5,159 nt of DNA from Dehalococcoidales bacterium (GTDB taxonomy: Bacteria > Chloroflexota > Dehalococcoidia > Dehalococcoidales > RBG-16-60-22): contig JADHXF010000094.1 of the NCBI GenBank assembly GCA_016783105.1, positions 1 through 5,159 on the forward strand. Direction: 5' to 3'. Position 1 is the stretch's first letter. Every line of letters starts with the position of its first letter. This document shows, in pieces, positions 1 to 5,159 of the stretch. Under the pieces are notes generated by a model. It was not told where the DNA came from. It saw only the letters and a list, made by a program, of their open reading frames with translations, and ran no database searches. The translations under genes were made by a program, and so were the position numbers.

Positions 1-1788
1 GAATGAAAGCCAGAAAACCAGTGACACCGGTTGTGGCAGGCCCACGTCAATCTTATAGAAGAACGGGCTGTTATCGGTAGCCGTGGATAAGTCCATGCCC
101 ATCCCCCGGGCCATTTTCTTGATTTCATTAAAGCTCAGTTCACCACTGGCGAGGACTTGCACCGTTGGATTGACTGCTCCTTCGCCTTCGATATACGGAA
201 AGTAAGCGAGGGTTGGCTCATAGCCCAGTTCAACCATTTTCTCATGTCTGGTCAGCGCCTCTTCGGGTGTGAACGGCGTCTTTTTCAGGACAAAGAACGG
301 GTAAACGTGTTCCCCCGAGCTCAGACCGAGCATGTAAATCTGCTTGAGGGCGTCGGTGTTGCTGAGTCCTCTCTGCTCAAGTGACGCCAGCGAGATGGAG
401 AGCAGTCGCCAGGCGGTGAAATCGTCGTGGGTCACCACCATGAGCCGTCCTTCATCGGTCAGCTGGTCCAGGTAATCATGGATGGACTCCGTGGTGAACA
501 GGAAATTTTCCGTCAGGGAGTAGCCTTCAAGGCTGCGGCTGGTCTGGGTAACCGGCAGGCTGAGCATAATAATGTCGTACCTGTCCGCCTGTCGTTTGAG
601 GAAGTTCCGGCCTTCGTCAACGATGACCTTTACCCCGGGAAAATCGGTGAAGATGCCGCCGTTGTATTCGCCGTATTCGCGTACCATATCCACGACGTCC
701 CGGTTCACCTCAACGGCGGTAACCTCGCCAACGCCCCCCATCAATGTCAGCAGCACATCCCTGCCGCCGCCGGGGCCGATGATGAGGGCGTTGTCCTTTT
801 CTTCTTCGGCGAGAAAGTAAAAAGGGAAATAACCGGAAAACATGGTCTTTAAGTCTTGAACGGCGGTGTCCGGGTTTTCCAGGTTGCCGTTGAACTGGTA
901 CATCGGCGCCGTGGCAGTGCCGTCGAGGTAAATCTCCATCTGCGCCGGATACTCGGTGTACTCTACCAAGTCAGTCCGCCCGAAGGCACTCCATCTTGTT
1001 TCTATTATCTGCGCCGGGGAGGATTTTTCATACAGGGCGCGGTGAATATCCTTGTTGGGATTCTTGGCGATAATCGGGATATCGCTCAGATAGGCGCCAG
1101 ATATATTCGTGATGAAAAGAACGGCGGCGATGATGAAACTGGCCGCCGGCAGCGCTGTCCGCCAGGAGATTCTTTTCAGCAGTTTGCTGGCGAAGAGGAG
1201 CGCGGCCACCGCCGCGGCGACGCCGAGGAAAAAACTGGTGTTGACGGCGCCGAAAGCGTCGAGGAATAAAATGATGCCCAGCGAGCCGAGTGCCGCGCCA
1301 ACCAGGTCGGCACCGTAAACCCGGGCACTTATCTCGGGGAAGGTGCGGAATACCTCGGCCAGAAGAATGCCGGTGAAGAAGAATGGAAAGAACAGCAGGA
1401 TGCAATAAAACAGGATACTGTTCAGCGCGCTATCAAGGTAGCCAATCTGGACCATCAGTATTACTGAAAGAGGTATTGCCAGTGAGATGAAGCTGGCTAA
1501 CAGCGCCAGCGTGCCGAACCTTTTCTCCGGCTCAGGAATCCGCGGCCTGAATAAATAAACGAATATGCCGCCGAGCCCCAGCCCCAGCAAAGCCAGGGAA
1601 ACGATGGCAAATACGTAGTGGTAGAGAATGAGTACGGAGAGCAATCTGGAAAGGGTAATCTCGAAAGCCAGCATGCTGAACGAGATGAGGAAAACCCCGA
1701 TTAACAAAATCCACCGTGTTCCTCCGGGCAGGCCTTCGCCCGAAGGAGTGGTGGTGGTGGCTGATGCCATATTAGTGCGGCTTTTCAT
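1..1788 (-). CDS. Membrane-anchored spermidine-synthase-like protein (3' end cut by window edge)
   Basis: The minus-strand frame is open from an ATG at 1788 to the window edge, giving 596 residues without a stop. After a short Thr-rich start (four Thr at residues 11-14), about seven hydrophobic segments follow, at roughly 26-54, 57-80, 93-116, 122-146, 157-176, 180-200 and 214-230. The 'YGADLVGAALGSL' stretch (158-170) is typical of membrane-fused spermidine-synthase-like proteins. A soluble domain from about 255 to 545 carries a SAM/dcSAM-type Rossmann loop (GPGGGRD, 338-344), an acidic residue ending strand 2 (E360 in 'TAVEVN'), 'DEGRNF' (391-396) and 'YDIIMLSLP' (404-412). 'DNSPFFY' (571-577) precedes a new hydrophobic stretch at the edge, so further membrane segments probably follow. 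True aminopropyltransferases have Asp where this protein has S410, so polyamine synthesis is doubtful and the substrate is unknown. A start at ATG 1770 is possible; 1788 has only a weak purine-rich site (AGAAGA) but sits close behind a good promoter. Confidence 0.85.
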   Translation of the reverse strand, partial: MKSRTNMASATTTTPSGEGLPGGTRWILLIGVFLISFSMLAFEITLSRLLSVLILYHYVFAIVSLALLGLGLGGIFVYLFRPRIPEPEKRFGTLALLASFISLAIPLSVILMVQIGYLDSALNSILFYCILLFFPFFFTGILLAEVFRTFPEISARVYGADLVGAALGSLGIILFLDAFGAVNTSFFLGVAAAVAALLFASKLLKRISWRTALPAASFIIAAVLFITNISGAYLSDIPIIAKNPNKDIHRALYEKSSPAQIIETRWSAFGRTDLVEYTEYPAQMEIYLDGTATAPMYQFNGNLENPDTAVQDLKTMFSGYFPFYFLAEEEKDNALIIGPGGGRDVLLTLMGGVGEVTAVEVNRDVVDMVREYGEYNGGIFTDFPGVKVIVDEGRNFLKRQADRYDIIMLSLPVTQTSRSLEGYSLTENFLFTTESIHDYLDQLTDEGRLMVVTHDDFTAWRLLSISLASLEQRGLSNTDALKQIYMLGLSSGEHVYPFFVLKKTPFTPEEALTRHEKMVELGYEPTLAYFPYIEGEGAVNPTVQVLASGELSFNEIKKMARGMGMDLSTATDNSPFFYKIDVGLPQPVSLVFWLSF

Positions 1789-1806
1789 GTCTTCTAGCTT
1801 AAAAAG

Positions 1807-1815
1807 ATTATAGCA
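1807..1815 (-). promoter_or_regulatory. Extended -10 promoter for the membrane synthase-like gene
   Basis: Read on the minus strand, this is TGC-TATAAT, a perfect -10 hexamer with the extended TGn element. No good -35 hexamer lies 16-18 bases upstream, which fits extended -10 promoters. Transcription would begin near 1800, leaving a leader of only about 12 bases before the ATG at 1788. Such a short leader could explain the weak ribosome binding site. The call is by sequence match only. Confidence 0.55.
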
Positions 1816-1880
1816 CACTGTTCATTTTAATAGCGGCGGTTCCTATCAATCTCCGGGTTGAAAGCACATTGAGAAAAAAG

Positions 1881-1909
1881 CTGACACGACGGTGGTTATA
1901 CTTTATAAT
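1881..1909 (+). promoter_or_regulatory. Sigma-70-type promoter for the 2-hydroxyacid dehydrogenase gene
   Basis: A -35 element CTGACA (1881-1886) and a perfect -10 TATAAT (1904-1909) are separated by the optimal 17 bases. A run of six A (1874-1879) lies just upstream of the -35 and resembles an UP element. Transcription should start near 1916, giving a leader of about 40 bases before the ATG at 1956. The promoter lies inside a longer upstream extension of the reading frame, which argues that the extension is not translated. Confidence 0.65.
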
Positions 1910-1943
1910 GGGCATTAACCTGCAATTTGAACCGGAGAATATG

Positions 1944-1950
1944 AAGGAGG
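1944..1950 (+). promoter_or_regulatory. Ribosome binding site that fixes the dehydrogenase start
   Basis: AAGGAGG is a near-perfect Shine-Dalgarno sequence ending five bases before the ATG at 1956. The in-frame alternatives are worse: ATG 1941 overlaps this site, ATG 1908 overlaps the -10 element, and TTG 1869 lies upstream of the promoter. Confidence 0.85.
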
Positions 1951-1955
1951 AAACA

Positions 1956-2981
1956 ATGTCGGAAGCGCGATTTAAGGTTATGATGGCGGAAAGCAGCTCC
2001 TGGGTTCCGGCGTCACTGAAAAGCCTGGATGTGGAAATCGAGGAGCTGGCCAGGGTCGGTGCCGAGGTGGTGACTGCGGATTGCAGCACGGAAGACGAGA
2101 TAATAGAGGCGGCGAAAGATGCTGATGCTTTGCTGGTGATCTTTGCTCCGATTACGCGTAAAGTTCTATCGTCCCTGCCTAAGCTGAAGGTGGTCGTCCG
2201 CTACGGCATTGGCTACGATACGATTGATGTAGATGCTGCCGCCGACAACGGTGTACTGGCCGTCAACATACCAGATTTCTGCCTTGAGGAGGTGGCAGAC
2301 CACGCCCTGGCTTTGCTGCTGGCCTGTGCCCGGCGTCTGGTCTGGTCAACGGAAGGGCTGCAACAGGGGCGCTGGGGTGAGGTCCAGATGGGGACCCTAA
2401 AGAACCCGTCTCTGTTTGAACAAACGATGGGGGTGGTTGGCTGCGGTAATATCGGGAGCCGGATAGTCCGGAGGGCGCAGTCTTTTGGCCTGAAAACAAT
2501 CGCCTTCGACCCCTATCTGGATAAATCGGCCGCCGAAAAGTGTGGGGTAAAGCTGGTCAGCCTTCCCGAACTGCTGAAGGAATCAGATTACGTCTGCCTG
2601 CAAACACCTCTGAACCAGGAAACCCATCACATGATTGGTGAAAAAGAATTAAAGCAGATGAAGCCCACCGCTTATCTGATAAATACGGCACGGGGAGGTG
2701 TGGTCGATGAGGCGGCGCTTATCAAAGCCCTGCGAGAAAATTGGATTGCCGGTGCCGGACTGGATGTCTTTGAAAAGGAACCGATTGAGCTGGATAACCC
2801 GCTGCTCAAGATGGACAACGTTGTGCTCACTCCTCACTACGCCGTACACACGACTACGGCCATGAAGCGGCTGAGATTGAGCGTGGCACAGGAGGTCGCC
2901 AGGGTGCTTACCGGGAAGTGGCCGCGCCACTGGGTGAACAAAGGGGTGAAGCCGAAGGTCGACCTGGTTAAAGAAGATTAA
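1956..2981 (+). CDS. NAD-dependent D-isomer-specific 2-hydroxyacid dehydrogenase, CtBP/PGDH-like
   Basis: This complete 341-residue cytosolic enzyme should interconvert a D-2-hydroxyacid and a 2-oxoacid using NAD(H). Residues 1 to about 105 form the first half of the substrate domain, with 'VRYGIGYDTIDVDAA' at 81-95. 'EEVADHALALLLA' (111-123) leads into the Rossmann domain, where GCGNIG (162-167) is the dinucleotide loop and D185 ends strand 2, indicating preference for NAD over NADP. The family's catalytic Arg-Glu-His triad is visible as R246 ('NTARGG'), E275 ('FEKEP') and H294 ('TPHYA'). The Arg-Glu spacing of 29 equals that in E. coli SerA. There is no C-terminal ACT domain, and the protein ends shortly after the Rossmann-linked helix. 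The wording resembles the CtBP-related branch more than the dedicated serine-pathway enzyme, so automatic labels such as 'phosphoglycerate dehydrogenase' should be treated with care. It has its own promoter and is convergent with the amidase. The exact substrate is not known. Confidence 0.93.
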   Translation: MSEARFKVMMAESSSWVPASLKSLDVEIEELARVGAEVVTADCSTEDEIIEAAKDADALLVIFAPITRKVLSSLPKLKVVVRYGIGYDTIDVDAAADNGVLAVNIPDFCLEEVADHALALLLACARRLVWSTEGLQQGRWGEVQMGTLKNPSLFEQTMGVVGCGNIGSRIVRRAQSFGLKTIAFDPYLDKSAAEKCGVKLVSLPELLKESDYVCLQTPLNQETHHMIGEKELKQMKPTAYLINTARGGVVDEAALIKALRENWIAGAGLDVFEKEPIELDNPLLKMDNVVLTPHYAVHTTTAMKRLRLSVAQEVARVLTGKWPRHWVNKGVKPKVDLVKED

Positions 2982-3000
2982 GGAAACACTTTCTCTTTAA

Positions 3001-4359
3001 TCAAAGGGGCGGGCGGAGGTTCACCTTCAGAACGGACTCGCACCATCTGGCTACTGCCAGGACGTGGTCTTCGGCTCTGGGAGGGCCGGCCAGCTGAATG
3101 GCAAGGGGAAGCCCGTTTTTACTTAGACCCGATGGCAGGCTGATGGATGGTATGCCCATTATGGTCCAGGGAGCCTGCATCACCGGGCTGCCGGTTGAGG
3201 ACAGACCGTGGGGCGCTGGCCCCGGTATACCCGGTGTAATCAGGGCATCGAACCGGTGCAGCAGAGGCTCCATCTCGGAACACTGCTGAAGGCGCACCTG
3301 GAGCGCCATTTCATACTCGGCGGTATCTATCGCCTGGCCAGCCTCTATCAGTTTCCGTATGCCTTCCCGATATTTGTCTCCGTGCCTGGCAAAGGACTCC
3401 CGGTGGCTCGCGGCTGCCTCGGCCGCCATGATGGTGTGGGCATTGTCAATCATGGTAGTGAAGCTGGGGGGTGGAATTGCTTCGTCGATTACGGCGCCAG
3501 CCTCCCTCAAGCGGGCAACGGTATCATCCGTGTGCCGGCGCATTTCTTCGTCGGCGTGGTCGTAGAAGAAGGTGCGTATCAGTCCGAGCCGTGGTGGCGA
3601 TTGCCTTTCCAGGGATGCCAGGCAGTCGGGAACAGGCTCATTGAGCGAGAGGGCATCGCTGGGGTCATAGCCGGCAATGGCCTGGAAAACGAGCGTCGCG
3701 TCCGCCACCGTGCGTGCCAGTACGCCAACGTGGTCGAGGGTGGGACTCACCGGCACGACGCCATAAACGCTGATTCTACCATACTGGGGCTTGAAGCCGA
3801 CGACGCCGTTATAGGCGGCGGGCCGCAGCACCGACCCCATCGTCTGGCTACCCAGAGCGGCTGGGCACATACTGGCGGCAACGCCGGCGCCCGACCCGCT
3901 GCTTGAGCCTCCCGGGGTATGCTCTGTGTTCCAGGCGTTGCGGGTGGGTGCAGGGTCAAAGTAGGCGAACTCGGTGGTGTGCGTCTTGCCCAGGACGATG
4001 GCTCCCGCTTCTCTAAGGCGGGCAACCGATGTGGCATCATAATCAGGAATGAAACCAGCCCAGGCCCTGGAGCCGGCTTCAGTTGGTAAACCGGCGGTGT
4101 AATAAATATCCTTGATGCCGACCGGTATGCCGTGGAGGGCACCGCGACGTTGCCCTTTCGCCAGTTCCTGGTTGAGCTGGCGTGCCGTAGCTAGGGCGCC
4201 CTCACGGTCAACCAGTGCCCAGGCTTTTATTTTGCTGTCCAGGGCGTCGATTCTATCCAGGCAGGAGTTGACCAGTTGCGATGGTGTCAGGTCGCCGGAA
4301 GCAATTGCGGAAGCTGATTCAGTAACGGTCAGTGAATACGGTTGCTTAGTCGATGACAT
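3001..4359 (-). CDS. Amidase-signature family hydrolase (GatA/AtzF-like fold)
   Basis: This complete 452-residue protein is a typical length for the amidase-signature family, which hydrolyses carboxamides to carboxylic acid and ammonia with a Ser-cisSer-Lys triad. The Lys is K83 ('GIPVGIKD', 77-84), the cis-Ser is S152 ('PGGSSSGSGAGVAA', 149-162) and the nucleophile is S176 ('QTMGSVLRPAA', 172-182). The cis-Ser to nucleophile spacing of 24 equals that in GatA and FAAH. 'GVVGFKPQYGRIS' (185-197) and 'TLDHVGVLARTVAD' (207-220) are further family blocks. The C-terminal part (about 370-425) has the expected 'DALITP' and 'GIPSISLPSG' segments. M174 replaces a usual Gly of the oxyanion loop. No signal peptide or membrane segment is seen, so it is probably cytosolic. 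It is unlikely to be the GatCAB subunit because no gatB or gatC is nearby, but the substrate cannot be read from sequence. The ATG at 4359 is supported by AAAGGGG six bases upstream. It may be co-transcribed with the upstream kinase, 73 bases away. Confidence 0.92.
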   Translation of the reverse strand: MSSTKQPYSLTVTESASAIASGDLTPSQLVNSCLDRIDALDSKIKAWALVDREGALATARQLNQELAKGQRRGALHGIPVGIKDIYYTAGLPTEAGSRAWAGFIPDYDATSVARLREAGAIVLGKTHTTEFAYFDPAPTRNAWNTEHTPGGSSSGSGAGVAASMCPAALGSQTMGSVLRPAAYNGVVGFKPQYGRISVYGVVPVSPTLDHVGVLARTVADATLVFQAIAGYDPSDALSLNEPVPDCLASLERQSPPRLGLIRTFFYDHADEEMRRHTDDTVARLREAGAVIDEAIPPPSFTTMIDNAHTIMAAEAAASHRESFARHGDKYREGIRKLIEAGQAIDTAEYEMALQVRLQQCSEMEPLLHRFDALITPGIPGPAPHGLSSTGSPVMQAPWTIMGIPSISLPSGLSKNGLPLAIQLAGPPRAEDHVLAVARWCESVLKVNLRPPL

Positions 4360-4365
4360 CTCGAG

Positions 4366-4372
4366 CCCCTTT
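4366..4372 (-). promoter_or_regulatory. Ribosome binding site of the amidase gene
   Basis: On the minus strand AAAGGGG lies six bases before the ATG at 4359. It is a fair Shine-Dalgarno match at normal spacing and supports this start over later in-frame starts. Confidence 0.6.
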
Positions 4373-4402
4373 CAGTGTAGTAATCGAATTAATATCCCGC
4401 CA

Positions 4403-4413
4403 TGACAGTGTCA
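4403..4413. promoter_or_regulatory. Small perfect dyad between kinase and amidase genes (possible operator)
   Basis: TGACA-G-TGTCA is a perfect 11-base inverted repeat in the 73-base gap upstream of the amidase, 43 bases from its start codon. A third copy of the half-site, TGTCA, lies at 4431-4435 over the kinase stop codon. An AT-rich stretch (4380-4395) between the dyad and the amidase could hold a -10 element, but no convincing promoter pair with correct spacing is seen. A five-base-pair dyad occurs by chance several times in a window this size, so the call rests on its location. Confidence 0.2.
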
Positions 4414-4432
4414 GTTTTATCGGTGCGGAATG

Positions 4433-5159
4433 TCATACCTTTCGCTTTTTTGGCGGGCTTTCTGTTTTTTCTTTGATTTCCAGCGGTATGGAAAAGCTAA
4501 AGGTGCTGCCCTTGCCTTTCTCGCTCTGCACCCATATCTGGCCGCCGTGCAACTCCACCAGCTTCTTGGAGAGGCTCAATCCCAGCCCCAGTCCGCTGAG
4601 GCGGGCCCTTTCCTCTTCCAGCTGCTGATAGGGCTCAAAGAGCCTTTCCTGTTCTTCTTTGCTTATGCCGCGACCCGTATCCTGAACTTCGACCACCAGG
4701 CAGGCTTTATCTTTTCTGGCCTTCACCGTTATGCTGCCTCCAGCCGGAGTGAACTTAAAGGCGTTATTGAGCAGATTGAGCACCACCTGTCGCAGGCGGC
4801 CCTCATCAGCCTGGATGACAGGCAGGGAACGGGGCAGTCCGTCATACAGTAAATGCCCGTTCTTCCGGGCCAGCGGCTTTACGCTATCTACAATGCTGTG
4901 GAGCAATTGTCCGGAATCAATCGATTCAGGATTGAGGTGAAGCATTCCCACCTCACCGCGAGCCAGGTCAAGCAGTTCATCAATCCGCTGGTTCAAATTA
5001 TAAGCGCCCTGGCTGATACTCTGTGCCAGATCCAACATCGGACCTCTCTGTTTAATCTCTTCAAGCAGCAGATCGCTGCAGGCAAGCACCGGGGTAATCG
5101 GTGTTTTGAGCTCGTGCACGAGGGCACGGGTGAACTCCACCCTCTTGTTGATTTCCGCT
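4433..5159 (-). CDS. Sensor histidine kinase, C-terminal HisKA + HATPase_c core (5' end cut by window edge)
   Basis: The frame is open into the right edge, so the N-terminal sensor part is missing; 241 complete codons are visible. Numbering from the GTG at 5140 (V1), which is an internal codon and not a start because the frame continues upstream as 'AEINKR', the H-box is 'ALVHELKTP' with phospho-acceptor H9. The dimerisation helices follow ('[16 protein letters not shown]', 52-67). The ATP-binding domain shows the N-box ('[11 protein letters not shown]', 122-132), G1 ('DTGRGI', 154-159), F-box ('RLFEPYQQ', 166-173) and G2 ('[12 protein letters not shown]', 183-194), so every catalytic box of a working kinase is present. 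It should autophosphorylate and pass phosphate to a response regulator, but no regulator gene is in the window. The protein ends with a short basic tail ('KKRKV'). The amidase follows 73 bases downstream in the same direction. The input signal is unknown. Confidence 0.95.
   Translation of the reverse strand, partial: AEINKRVEFTRALVHELKTPITPVLACSDLLLEEIKQRGPMLDLAQSISQGAYNLNQRIDELLDLARGEVGMLHLNPESIDSGQLLHSIVDSVKPLARKNGHLLYDGLPRSLPVIQADEGRLRQVVLNLLNNAFKFTPAGGSITVKARKDKACLVVEVQDTGRGISKEEQERLFEPYQQLEEERARLSGLGLGLSLSKKLVELHGGQIWVQSEKGKGSTFSFSIPLEIKEKTESPPKKRKV

Noticed and set aside
427..1269. Two successive plus-strand open frames (141 and 137 codons) opposite the membrane synthase-like gene
   Set aside because: The minus strand encodes a continuous protein with Rossmann motifs and membrane segments across this region. 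The plus-strand products look like shadow translations.
1748..1760. A (GTG)4 triplet run near the start of the membrane protein gene
   Set aside because: It encodes four Thr in a low-complexity N-terminal linker and is too short to call a repeat feature.
1846..1861. An imperfect dyad (TCAATC ... GGTTGA) in the divergent intergenic region
   Set aside because: Only five of eight positions pair, which is no better than expected by chance.
1869..1955. A 29-codon N-terminal extension of the dehydrogenase from a TTG start
   Set aside because: It starts upstream of the best promoter and runs through the -35/-10 elements and the Shine-Dalgarno site. The ATG at 1956 has ideal spacing from AAGGAGG.
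3208..3906. A 232-codon plus-strand open frame opposite the amidase gene
   Set aside because: It lies wholly antisense to a clearly functional amidase with all its motifs, and its translation shows no recognisable domain. GC-rich coding DNA often leaves such open antisense frames.
4433..4453. The kinase C-terminal tail 'PPKKRKV' resembles the SV40 nuclear localisation signal
   Set aside because: The gene is a bacterial histidine kinase with no eukaryotic or host-targeted features. A short basic tail is a sufficient explanation.
5123..5140. GTG at 5140 as the start of the histidine kinase gene
   Set aside because: The frame stays open to the window edge and the residues just upstream fit the first helix of the HisKA domain. 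A start at 5140 would leave only eight residues before the phospho-acceptor His.

Overview
The window looks like a piece of a bacterial chromosome of moderately high GC content. It holds four protein genes, two of them cut by the window edges, and almost no non-coding DNA. The mix of a membrane-anchored spermidine-synthase-like protein, a CtBP-like 2-hydroxyacid dehydrogenase, an amidase-signature enzyme and a histidine kinase with the H-box wording '[15 protein letters not shown]' reminds me most of Chloroflexota (Dehalococcoidia-type) genomes. That is an impression from protein style, not a demonstrated placement. I see no RNA gene, mobile element, CRISPR array or phage signal.

Layout from left to right: (1) 1-1788, minus strand, 3' end cut: a membrane protein with about seven transmembrane segments followed by a soluble spermidine-synthase-like (SAM-binding Rossmann) domain; another hydrophobic stretch begins at the edge. 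(2) 1789-1955, a 167-base divergent intergenic region carrying an extended -10 promoter to the left and a well-formed -35/-10 promoter to the right. (3) 1956-2981, plus strand: a complete NAD-dependent D-2-hydroxyacid dehydrogenase, CtBP/PGDH-like. (4) 3001-4359, minus strand, convergent with (3) across 19 bases: a complete amidase-signature hydrolase. (5) 4433-5159, minus strand, 5' end cut: the HisKA and HATPase_c core of a sensor histidine kinase, 73 bases upstream of the amidase and in the same direction.

The genes do not form one obvious pathway. The kinase and amidase may be co-transcribed. The dehydrogenase and the membrane synthase-like protein are each transcribed from their own promoter in the shared divergent region. 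An amidase beside a 2-hydroxyacid dehydrogenase could fit small-molecule (amide / hydroxyacid) catabolism, but that is inference. I found no clear undescribed system. The points most worth a second look are the membrane synthase-like protein, which lacks the usual catalytic aspartate of aminopropyltransferases, and the amidase, which has Met in place of a glycine at the oxyanion hole.
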